Positions 33,947 through 41,267 of a stretch of 64,000 nucleotides of DNA are shown here, piece after piece. The notes under the pieces were generated by a model that saw only the letters and a list, made by a program, of their open reading frames with translations, was not told the DNA's origin and made no database searches. The DNA comes from Halobacillus faecis. GTDB lineage: Bacteria > Bacillota > Bacilli > Bacillales > Halobacillaceae. Made by a program: the position numbers and the translations under genes. Position 1 is the first letter of the stretch, and every line of letters begins with the position of its first letter. The stretch covers positions 62,001-126,000 of the forward strand of contig NZ_BJYD01000004.1 of NCBI RefSeq assembly GCF_007991335.1. The letters are read 5' to 3'.

Positions 33947-34474
33947 ATGCAGGTTAGACCGGAGAAGAAAGAGGACTTCCAAGCAATCGAACAAATCATT
34001 ATACGAGCATTTGAAAACGAGGAGATGAGTGATCAAACCGAACATCAACTAGTAGGGAGGCTGAGGAATTCGGATGCCTATGTCCCTGAACTTTCCCTTG
34101 TAGCTGTAGAAAAAGGTGAAATCATAGGTCACCTCATGCTGACGAAAGTAACGATTGGGGAAAATGATTCTTTGAGATCCTTGGCCCTCGCCCCTGTGTC
34201 TGTTCATCCTTCTTATCAAAATCAAGGGGTCGGTAAAGCATTAATCGAACACGCATTGAAAAAATCGGGGGAGAAGGATTATGAATCTGTCATCGTCCTT
34301 GGACATCCAGGTTATTACTCTAGATTCGGTTTTCAACCGGCCTCCAAGTACGGCATAGTACCCCCTTTTGAAGTTCCTGATGAAGCATTCATGGCCTTTG
34401 AACTTAGAAGAAGCGCTTTGACGAAAGTATTTGGGACCGTTCATTATTCCAACGAATTTTTTAAACAATCATGA
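33947..34474 (+). CDS. GNAT family N-acetyltransferase (YhbS-like)
   Basis: A 175-residue acetyltransferase resembling YhbS. The acetyl-CoA loop is VHPSYQNQGVGKALIEHALK and the C-terminal part is VIVLGHPGYYSRFGFQPASKYGI with the typical YY-x-RFGF turn. Substrate unknown. GAAGGAGTGACAAC precedes ATG 33947, only 4 bases after the PII gene stop, so it is probably co-transcribed with the DUF1538-PII operon. Confidence 0.88.
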   Translation: MQVRPEKKEDFQAIEQIIIRAFENEEMSDQTEHQLVGRLRNSDAYVPELSLVAVEKGEIIGHLMLTKVTIGENDSLRSLALAPVSVHPSYQNQGVGKALIEHALKKSGEKDYESVIVLGHPGYYSRFGFQPASKYGIVPPFEVPDEAFMAFELRRSALTKVFGTVHYSNEFFKQS

Positions 34475-34543
34475 GCCTTACGAAAAAAAGAAGTTTCCAT
34501 TTTGAATGATTGAGAGAATGCAGGGGACCAAGGAGGAGAGGGC

Positions 34544-34942
34544 TTGAAGGGAAAGTTTCTCATCTTTATGTTTGTCGCGTTTGTCCTTCTTGCCGGATGT
34601 AATTCTGAAAAAGAGGAGCTGTTGGAAGGAATAACCTCAGGGGTGGAAGGACGTTATAGTGTGCTGGCTTTCAAAAGTGAAAACGGGTCCAGCGAGGCGT
34701 TTCAAAATGAGATCAATCAAATATTCAATGATCCTGAAGTATGGGAGAACCGGCTTTATTCATTCAACATTCTAGAGGAAGTGCCGGAAGAACCTTATGA
34801 TTATAAGAAACTTCTGAATATCAAGGAGTTGCCCCAATATATCGTTTTAGATACGAAAGAAGTGGTTTTCCGTACGACCCACATCAAGGATTTGGAAAGT
34901 TTTTTATTGGAGGGTGTCCAACAATCATCTCACGAGCATTAG
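34544..34942 (+). CDS. Small lipoprotein
   Basis: A 132-residue lipoprotein: a basic N-terminus, hydrophobic core and lipobox LAGC (Cys about 19), followed by an acidic globular domain (EGRYSVLAFKSENGSSEAF). The mature part has YIVLDTKEVVFRTTHIKDLESFL, which could be a thioredoxin-like strand-helix but lacks a CxxC. TTG 34544 follows AAGGAGGAGAGGGC. Ends at a terminator. Function unknown. Confidence 0.7.
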   Translation: MKGKFLIFMFVAFVLLAGCNSEKEELLEGITSGVEGRYSVLAFKSENGSSEAFQNEINQIFNDPEVWENRLYSFNILEEVPEEPYDYKKLLNIKELPQYIVLDTKEVVFRTTHIKDLESFLLEGVQQSSHEH

Positions 34943-34943
34943 A

Positions 34944-34975
34944 AAACGGAAGCTCCTCCGCTTCCGTTTTTTGTG
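34944..34975. terminator. Bidirectional terminator
   Basis: AAACGGAAGC and GCTTCCGTTT with a TCCTCC loop and T-run, between convergent genes. Confidence 0.9.
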
Positions 34976-34978
34976 CTT

Positions 34979-35164
34979 TTAAAAAGGCTTCGTATGTTTA
35001 GGGTCTGCTGATTTTTTGGCAGCTCCTTGATCATAATACATTTCTTCATAGGCTTCTTTGTTTTCATTTGCCATATTGACCTGAGGCTGAGCTTTTCTTT
35101 TTCTGTCGAAATAGATGGAAAGGGCGATCAATACGATCGGGATTAAAAGTAAGAGCCATAACAT
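34979..35164 (-). CDS. Small single-pass membrane protein
   Basis: A 61-residue protein with one N-terminal transmembrane helix (LWLLLLIPIVLIALSIYF), a basic stop-transfer (DRKRK) and a hydrophilic tail (MANENKEAYEEMYYDQGAAKK). GAGGAGGAACGAAAC lies before ATG 35164. Function unknown; the layout matches conserved small membrane proteins of Bacilli. Confidence 0.65.
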   Translation of the reverse strand: MLWLLLLIPIVLIALSIYFDRKRKAQPQVNMANENKEAYEEMYYDQGAAKKSADPKHTKPF

Positions 35165-35304
35165 GTTTCGTTCCTCCTCAATGTTTTTGGCTTACAGTCT
35201 CTCTATTCCCCTTCTATCAGCTTTCATGCTGTTTATGACAAGAAATGCGTCTAAGGAACTGCTCCATGTAATAAATGAAATATATCCTTTATAAGAAATA
35301 TTAG

Positions 35305-35317
35305 GAAACCGGTTTAC
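35305..35317. promoter_or_regulatory. Upstream operator for LacI-family regulator
   Basis: GAAACCGGTTTAC shares the AAACCGGTTT core with the operators at 35423 and 41107; a distal copy about 120 bp upstream could allow DNA looping. Confidence 0.7.
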
Positions 35318-35357
35318 AAAAAACGTGTTTAATTGTGAAAAAATTTGAGAAAAAGTA

Positions 35358-35387
35358 TTGAAAACGGATACATTAGTGGTTTATAAT
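35358..35387 (+). promoter_or_regulatory. Promoter of the beta-glucan operon with overlapping cre-like site
   Basis: TTGAAA (35358-35363), 18-bp spacer, TATAAT (35382-35387). TGAAAACGGATACA (35359-35372) fits the CcpA consensus at 13 of 14 positions and covers the -35, so CcpA binding would block polymerase. Confidence 0.7.
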
Positions 35388-35422
35388 CAAGCTAACCTAA
35401 TAAATCAATTGATTTTTTTTAA

Positions 35423-35450
35423 ACATTAACGAAACCGGTTTCGTTAATGT
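35423..35450. promoter_or_regulatory. 28-bp perfect palindrome, LacI-family operator
   Basis: Both arms mirror exactly around CC|GG: ACATTAACGAAACC and its complement. Located about 30 to 57 bases downstream of the expected transcription start, where a bound repressor would block elongation. Likely target of the regulator at 38697. Confidence 0.85.
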
Positions 35451-35485
35451 AGGGGGAAGAGAAATTAGGCAGGAATACGAAAGGA

Positions 35486-36766
35486 ATGGTGAAAGTGAAA
35501 AAGAATTTATTCGTCGTTATGATGTTGGTCTTATCGATGTTCCTTTATGCGTGTAGTAGTGGCGAGGAAGAATCTGCTTCAGGTGAAGGCAAAGTCACTC
35601 TTGACTTCTGGGTTTTCGGAGCTACCAACTATGAAGATTTAGCGAAAAAATATGAAAAAGAAAATCCAAATGTCAAAATCAATATCAAGAACTCTGAGCT
35701 TGGCGATCACCACGATAGTTTGTTTACATCGATTTCAGCTGGAACAGGCGCTCCGGATTTGACGATGATCGAGGTCGATCAATTGGACCGCTACCGCGAA
35801 GCGCAGGATCGTTTTGTTAACTTGTACGACTTAGGTGCAGATGAGATTCAGGATCAATACTTAGATTGGAAATGGCAAATGGCTGAAAATGGAGAAGGAG
35901 ATTTCTTGTTCGGTTTACCGACAGACATAGGTCCGAAAGCGATGTACTTCCACACAGAAGTGTTTGAAGAAGCTGGACTACCAACTGATCCTGATAAAGT
36001 CAGTGAAATGATTTCAACTCCTGATCAATTTGCAGATGCAGCGACAACGGTTTTAGATAAGACAGGAAAACCAATGGTCGACAGTATGGAAATGGCGTTC
36101 CGTGCAAACATGGATGCTCTTGAAGTCAGCTACTTCAACCGTGATGGTGAACTATTGATCGGTGAAGCAGATAACGGAGTAAAAGAAGCTTATGACTATG
36201 CGGTTGAACTACATGATAAAGGTGTCGTAGGTTCATTCGAAATGTGGACACCCGAGTGGGCGAATGCCTTGAACCAAGGTGGATTTGCTGTTGAGATGGC
36301 TCCTGCTTGGTTGAAAGGTTACATGACTGAAAACGCTCCTGAAGGCGCAGGTAAGTGGAGAGTAACGACGCTTCCAACAGACTTTGCAGGAAACTGGGGC
36401 GGTTCTTATGTAGCGATTCCTTCTGAGACGAAACATAGTGAAGAAGCGTACAAGTTTGCTAAATGGATGCTTTCTCCTGAAAACCAATTGGAGTCCTTCG
36501 TGGAAAGTGGTTTGTTCCCATCTGCTCCAGAAGTGTATGAAATGGAAGAATTTGTGAACAATTCTGATGAGTATTTTGGCGGACAGAACACAGCTGCTTA
36601 CTTTGCAGAAGCGGCAAAAGAAATTCCTGAAGTTTACAAAGGACCAAAATATGTAACTGTAAACAATGAAGTATTGACAGCTCTACGAAATGTTCAAGAA
36701 GGCGCAGATCCTCAAGAAGAATGGGAAGCGGCCGTTGAACGTATTGAAGGTTTAGTGAAACGCTAA
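35486..36766 (+). CDS. ABC transporter sugar-binding lipoprotein
   Basis: A 426-residue extracellular solute-binding protein of family 1 (maltose/oligosaccharide class). The N-terminal basic-hydrophobic leader ends in a lipobox LYAC (Cys about 23), so the protein is lipid-anchored outside the membrane. LDFWVFGATNYEDLAKKYEKENPNVKI starts the first lobe and GKWRVTTLPTDFAGNWGGSYVAIPS lies in the hinge region. Operon context (GH1 and GH16 beta-glucanases) indicates beta-1,3-gluco-oligosaccharide binding. ATG 35486 is used; a following GTG/ATG pair is possible. A stem-loop at 36774 separates it from the permeases. Confidence 0.9.
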   Translation: MVKVKKNLFVVMMLVLSMFLYACSSGEEESASGEGKVTLDFWVFGATNYEDLAKKYEKENPNVKINIKNSELGDHHDSLFTSISAGTGAPDLTMIEVDQLDRYREAQDRFVNLYDLGADEIQDQYLDWKWQMAENGEGDFLFGLPTDIGPKAMYFHTEVFEEAGLPTDPDKVSEMISTPDQFADAATTVLDKTGKPMVDSMEMAFRANMDALEVSYFNRDGELLIGEADNGVKEAYDYAVELHDKGVVGSFEMWTPEWANALNQGGFAVEMAPAWLKGYMTENAPEGAGKWRVTTLPTDFAGNWGGSYVAIPSETKHSEEAYKFAKWMLSPENQLESFVESGLFPSAPEVYEMEEFVNNSDEYFGGQNTAAYFAEAAKEIPEVYKGPKYVTVNNEVLTALRNVQEGADPQEEWEAAVERIEGLVKR

Positions 36767-36773
36767 GTTTTAA

Positions 36774-36798
36774 GGGCTGGATGGATTCCATCCGGCCC
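36774..36798 (+). promoter_or_regulatory. Intercistronic stem-loop
   Basis: GGGCTGGATGG and CCATCCGGCCC form an 11-bp stem (one G-T pair) with a 3-base loop and no T-run. Such hairpins after binding-protein genes usually protect the 3' end and raise its mRNA above that of the permeases. Confidence 0.7.
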
Positions 36799-36821
36799 TC
36801 CTACATAAAGGAGGGAATCAT

Positions 36822-37787
36822 GTGGAGAATGTACAAAAACGTCAGCATGCTTCAAAAGTGAAAAAATCCACTACCCAAATGTCTGAAAAGAAAAAAGATA
36901 TGCTGTCTGGATACTTATATATAGCACCCTTTTTCATCATTTTTGGAATCATCGGTCTTTATCCAGCTGTTTTCAGTATCGTATTAGCTTTCCAGGATTG
37001 GAATGGCCTCGGAGAAATGGACTTTGTAGGATTGAGCAACTTTGTTGTCGTCCTTCAGGATCCTCTGTTTTGGAAATCTCTATATAACACCGTCATTATC
37101 GGTTTGATGGGGACAGCTCCCCAATTGATCGTCGGAATCATTTTGGCCTACTTTCTTAACATGGCCGTCATTCGTTTTACGAACTTCTTCCGTGTGACGA
37201 TCTTTATGCCTTATATCACATCCATGGTAGCCGTTGCTCTAGTGTTCGGCGTGTTTTTCAGTAGCAGTGAGACAGCTTTGGCTAACTATGTCATTGGTCT
37301 ATTCGGAATGGATCCTGTCAGTTGGAAGACATCCGAATGGGGAGCGAAAATCGCGATTTCCTTAATGGTTTTCTGGCGATGGGTAGGATATAACACGATC
37401 ATCTATTTAGCAGGATTGCAAAGTATTCCGAAAGACTTGTATGAAGCAGCAACGATCGACGGTGCTGGTAAGGTTCAGCAATTCCTTCACATTACGATTC
37501 CAATGCTGAAGCCTTTCATTATCCTAACAGTTTTCATGTCCACCGTAGGAGCTCTTCAATTGTTCGCAGAACCAGCGGTATTCTTAGGTTCTTCCGCATT
37601 TAACCGAGATGAAGCCATGACTGTTGTTATGTATCTTTATCGTGATGCCTTTAACTTAGGTTCATTTGGAACAGCTTCAGCAACAGCTGTATTACTACTT
37701 ATCATTATTGTGGGTGCAGCAGCATTGAATACGTGGTTGACTTCTGGAGTCGGTCGTAAGCAGAAAAGGAGGGCCTTTACAAAATGA
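36822..37787 (+). CDS. ABC transporter permease (MalF type)
   Basis: A 321-residue integral membrane protein with six helices and a basic N-terminal tail. The EAA loop is YEAATIDGAGKVQQFLHITIPML (about residues 205-227), which contacts the ATPase. It would pair with the next gene. The GTG at 36822 is used: an ATG three bases earlier is in another frame that stops quickly. AAAGGAGGG lies upstream. There is no ATP-binding gene in the locus, so a shared MsiK-like ATPase is likely. Confidence 0.92.
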   Translation: MENVQKRQHASKVKKSTTQMSEKKKDMLSGYLYIAPFFIIFGIIGLYPAVFSIVLAFQDWNGLGEMDFVGLSNFVVVLQDPLFWKSLYNTVIIGLMGTAPQLIVGIILAYFLNMAVIRFTNFFRVTIFMPYITSMVAVALVFGVFFSSSETALANYVIGLFGMDPVSWKTSEWGAKIAISLMVFWRWVGYNTIIYLAGLQSIPKDLYEAATIDGAGKVQQFLHITIPMLKPFIILTVFMSTVGALQLFAEPAVFLGSSAFNRDEAMTVVMYLYRDAFNLGSFGTASATAVLLLIIIVGAAALNTWLTSGVGRKQKRRAFTK

Positions 37788-38617
37788 GAAAAACGAAAGG
37801 GTTGAAAAAAGGGACGCTTCCCGTTTATATCATCTTATGGATCGCCTCTATTTTATCCATTTTTCCTTTCTATTGGATGTTTGTCATGGCGACCCAGCCA
37901 AGTGCCGCTTACAACTCGATCCCTCCGACACTCTTGCCAGGTGATCAACTTGTAGTAAACTTCATGAAAGTCCTGGATACGATTCCATTCTTTCAGGCGA
38001 TGTGGAATACCATCCTTTTATGTACCACGGTAACCCTCGCCGTATTATTAATCAGCTCTTTGGCTGGATTCGCATTCGCGAAGTTTGAGTTCCCAGGTAA
38101 AAACTTTTTCTTCATCCTTATTCTATTGACTATGGTGATCCCTCCTCAGTTGGGATTGATTCCACAGTTCTATTTGGTTTCCCAATTAGGATGGTTGGAT
38201 ACGTTACTTGGGGCAGGGGTTCTGTTCTTGCTAAATCCGTTGGGCATCTTCTTAATGCGCCAATACATCAGTGAATCTGTACCGGATGAGCTGATGGAAG
38301 CAGCAAAACTTGACGGATGTTCTAACTTCAGAATTTTCCGGAGCATCGTGCTTCCCATTATCAAGCCTGCTTTCGCAACTCTAGGAATCATTGTGTTCAC
38401 GCTTGTATGGGGAGAATTCTTATGGCAGTTTACCGTATTGCGTGACCCAGCGTCCTATACATTGCAAGTAGCGCTCGCATCATTGAATAACGCGTTCCGT
38501 GTGGACTTTGGTATGTTGCTTTCAGGTGTATTCTGGGCAACCGTTCCATTGATCATCATCTTCTTGATATTCAATCGCTGGTTCATTTCAAGTATTACAG
38601 AAGGGTCGATCAAGTAA
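37784..38617 (+). CDS. ABC transporter permease (MalG type)
   Basis: A 277-residue six-helix permease with the EAA motif LMEAAKLDGCSNFRIFRSIVLPIIKP around residues 168-193. The start overlaps the upstream stop as ATGA, so both permeases are coupled. The C-terminus WFISSITEGSIK is typical of MalG-type proteins. It completes the membrane channel for the beta-glucan oligosaccharide importer. Confidence 0.93.
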   Translation: MRKTKGLKKGTLPVYIILWIASILSIFPFYWMFVMATQPSAAYNSIPPTLLPGDQLVVNFMKVLDTIPFFQAMWNTILLCTTVTLAVLLISSLAGFAFAKFEFPGKNFFFILILLTMVIPPQLGLIPQFYLVSQLGWLDTLLGAGVLFLLNPLGIFLMRQYISESVPDELMEAAKLDGCSNFRIFRSIVLPIIKPAFATLGIIVFTLVWGEFLWQFTVLRDPASYTLQVALASLNNAFRVDFGMLLSGVFWATVPLIIIFLIFNRWFISSITEGSIK

Positions 38618-38696
38618 ATCTATGCCATCCACTCGTAATTGTTGATACAATAGATGGTAATCACAGAGCGGCTAGCTTTTAAGGAGAGAACAAGAG

Positions 38697-39710
38697 ATGG
38701 ATTTAACAATACGTGACATAGCAAAAATGGCAGGTGTTTCTCCAGCCACTGTTTCTAAAATCATCAACAATTATGGAGGCATCAGTGAATCGACACGAAA
38801 GAAAGTCTATAAGATTATCGAAGATACAAAATATCAACCTACATTTTCAGCCAAATCTCTGGCTACGAAAAAATCGAACCTGATCGGTTTGATTTATGCG
38901 GGTAAGATCAATGTTGATTTTACTCACCCCTTTTTCAACGAAGTTGTCAATTCATTTAAAAGAGCTGTAGGGTCTTTAGGTTATGACTTGCTATTGTTCT
39001 CTAACGAAAAATTTTATAAGGGAGAAAGCAAGTATTTAGAAAGGTGTAAGCATTTCCATGTTGATGGATGCCTGGTCATCGCCGGTGATGAAATTGAAGA
39101 GGCTGTCCATGACATTGCGAAAAGCGAGATTCCTTGTATCGGGATTGACTTGAAGCTGGAAGGTCCAAGATCCAGCTATATTATGACAGACAACGCAAAG
39201 ATCGGGGCGAAAGTCGTCGAGTACCTGTATTTAAATAAAGTCCGCAATATTGCGTACATCGGCGGAAAGCAGGATTCTCTTGTGTCGAGTATCCGGAACA
39301 TTGGCTTTATTGATGCCATAAACCAATTCGGACTGACGATCAACAAAGACTGGATTTATTACGGCGACTTTTTCGAAGACAGTGGATATGAAGGAATGAA
39401 AGAAATTCTAAAAGGAGACCGGCTTCCAGAAGCGGTTTTCGCAGCTTCCGATATGATGGCTCTTGGAGCATTAAAAGCATTGAAGGAAGTAGGATTGTCT
39501 GTTCCTGAAGATATCCAATTGATCGGTTGCGATGATATCGAAGCTTGCCGGTACAGTGATCCACCATTGACGACTGTAAAACAAGACAAACAAAAACTAG
39601 GAAAACTAGCGGCGTATATGCTTGAAGATTTGATCAAGGACGATCACGACATCCAGGATGTCAAAGTGGACCCAGAGCTGGTGCCACGAGCTTCTACCAT
39701 AGAACGCTAG
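38697..39710 (+). CDS. LacI-family transcriptional regulator
   Basis: A 337-residue regulator with an N-terminal HTH (IRDIAKMAGVSPATVSKIIN, residues 5-24) and hinge helix before a periplasmic-binding-protein-like sugar-binding domain. It probably binds the AAACCGGTTT palindromes around the locus (35305, 35423 and 41107) and is released by beta-gluco-oligosaccharides. The central-residue HTH variant SKIINNYGG differs from canonical SRVLN, consistent with an operator whose centre is CCGG. ATG 38697 after AAGGAGAGAACAAGAG. Same strand as the structural genes, so autoregulation is possible. Confidence 0.9.
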   Translation: MDLTIRDIAKMAGVSPATVSKIINNYGGISESTRKKVYKIIEDTKYQPTFSAKSLATKKSNLIGLIYAGKINVDFTHPFFNEVVNSFKRAVGSLGYDLLLFSNEKFYKGESKYLERCKHFHVDGCLVIAGDEIEEAVHDIAKSEIPCIGIDLKLEGPRSSYIMTDNAKIGAKVVEYLYLNKVRNIAYIGGKQDSLVSSIRNIGFIDAINQFGLTINKDWIYYGDFFEDSGYEGMKEILKGDRLPEAVFAASDMMALGALKALKEVGLSVPEDIQLIGCDDIEACRYSDPPLTTVKQDKQKLGKLAAYMLEDLIKDDHDIQDVKVDPELVPRASTIER

Positions 39711-39740
39711 ACTCCTAAAGATTAACTGGAGGTAAAGGCA

Positions 39741-41087
39741 ATGACAACGATTCAATTTCCTGACAAATTAAAATGGGGCGCAGCGACTGCATCCTACCAG
39801 ATTGAAGGAGCCGCAAAAGAAGGGGGACGCACCGCGTCTATTTGGGACGTGTTCTCCCACACCCCTGGTAATGTGAAGAACGGGGATCATGGTGATCACG
39901 CGTGTAACAGTTACCATATGTATAAAGAAGATGTCCAGCACTTGAAGGAACTCGGTGTCGACATGTACCGCTTTTCCATTTCATGGTCCCGTGTCATTCC
40001 TGATGGGACAGGTGAATTGAACCCGGAAGGTGTCGAGTATTACCGCAACTTGATCCAGGAACTGATTGAAAACGGAATTGAGCCGATGATTACGCTCTAT
40101 CACTGGGATCTTCCTCAAGTCCTGCAGGAAAAAGGTGGATGGGAGAATCGCGAAACGACAGAGGCGTTTTTGGCGTATGCGAATGCGATGTTCCAGGAGT
40201 TCGGAGGCCAGGTTAAAAAATGGCTGACCATCAATGAACCTTGGTGTGCATCCTTCTTATCAAACTATCTAGGTATCCACGCCCCAGGAAAAACGAGTTT
40301 GCAAGCGGCCGTAGATGTTTCCCATCACCTGTTGCTCGCTCACGGAAAAGCGGTTCAGTCTTTCCGCGACCTTGTACCGGATGGAGAAATCGGATACGCA
40401 CCAAATGTCGGTTGGCTTGAGCCTTACAGCCCAAATCAAGAAGATATCGATGCATGTAAACGTGGAATGATGTGGCAGAAAGAGTGGTTTATGGACCCCG
40501 TGTTCAAAGGTACATACCCAGAAACTTTGGTGAAGTTGTTTGCGGAACACAATGCGACCTTGAACATGGAAGAAGGCGACCTTGAAATCATTTCCCAACC
40601 GATCGATATGATGGGAATCAACTATTATACAGGAAGTCTCGGCCGTTACAAGGAAGACGGCGGATTGTTCCAGGTCGAAGAGATTGCACTCGATGAACGC
40701 CGCACCGATATCGACTGGCCGATCTATTCGGAAGGTTTTTATAAAACTCTTACAGACCTTCATCAGACGTATGGGGACGTTCCGATCTACATCACAGAAA
40801 ACGGCGCGTGCTATAACCATGGAGTAGAAGAAGATGGGAAGGTACACGATAAAGAGCGCGTGGATTACCTGAAACAACACTTAACCGCTTTGAACCGCGC
40901 AATGGAAGCTGGCGTACCGATCGTCGGTTATATCGTATGGTCACTTCTTGATAATTTCGAATGGGCAGAAGGTTACGAGAAAAGGTTCGGGATCATCCAT
41001 GTGAACTTTGAGACGTTTGAGCGTACAAGAAAGGATAGTTACTACTGGTTCAAAGAAACAGTGGAGAATCACAGCTTCGAAAGATAA
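39741..41087 (+). CDS. GH1 beta-glucosidase
   Basis: A 448-residue glycoside hydrolase family 1 enzyme. The acid/base Glu lies in LTINEPWCA (about residue 166) and the nucleophile Glu in YITENGACY (about 353). The N-terminal KLKWGAATASYQIEGA is the family signature. No signal peptide, so it acts on imported cellobiose- or laminaribiose-like sugars (not a 6-phospho enzyme necessarily; the genome context is ABC rather than PTS). CTGGAGGTAAAGGCA lies before ATG 39741. It follows the regulator gene. Confidence 0.93.
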   Translation: MTTIQFPDKLKWGAATASYQIEGAAKEGGRTASIWDVFSHTPGNVKNGDHGDHACNSYHMYKEDVQHLKELGVDMYRFSISWSRVIPDGTGELNPEGVEYYRNLIQELIENGIEPMITLYHWDLPQVLQEKGGWENRETTEAFLAYANAMFQEFGGQVKKWLTINEPWCASFLSNYLGIHAPGKTSLQAAVDVSHHLLLAHGKAVQSFRDLVPDGEIGYAPNVGWLEPYSPNQEDIDACKRGMMWQKEWFMDPVFKGTYPETLVKLFAEHNATLNMEEGDLEIISQPIDMMGINYYTGSLGRYKEDGGLFQVEEIALDERRTDIDWPIYSEGFYKTLTDLHQTYGDVPIYITENGACYNHGVEEDGKVHDKERVDYLKQHLTALNRAMEAGVPIVGYIVWSLLDNFEWAEGYEKRFGIIHVNFETFERTRKDSYYWFKETVENHSFER

Positions 41088-41106
41088 AAATTTTTTGACC
41101 TTAAGG

Positions 41107-41118
41107 GAAACCGGTTTC
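41107..41118. promoter_or_regulatory. Operator upstream of the laminarinase gene
   Basis: GAAACCGGTTTC, a perfect 12-bp palindrome, is the core of the 35423 operator, so the GH16 gene is likely controlled by the same LacI-family regulator. Confidence 0.8.
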
Positions 41119-41267
41119 GTTCTATTCAATATAGAAAGATACTCGTTTCCCTTTCTTTTTTAACACCTATATTTTCTGTAAATGATGATTAAGGAAAAGT
41201 CACCTTTTTATAAACCGATACTTCTGAGATAGACTACATAGACCTCAAAATTAAAGGAGGAAGCAGA

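Larger units (their letters stand above)
35165..35485 (+). other. 321-base regulatory stretch before the beta-glucan operon
   Basis: No gene. It contains an upstream operator (35305-35317), a SigA promoter with a cre-like -35 overlap (35358-35387) and a 28-bp palindromic operator (35423-35450), all listed separately. Confidence 0.8.
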
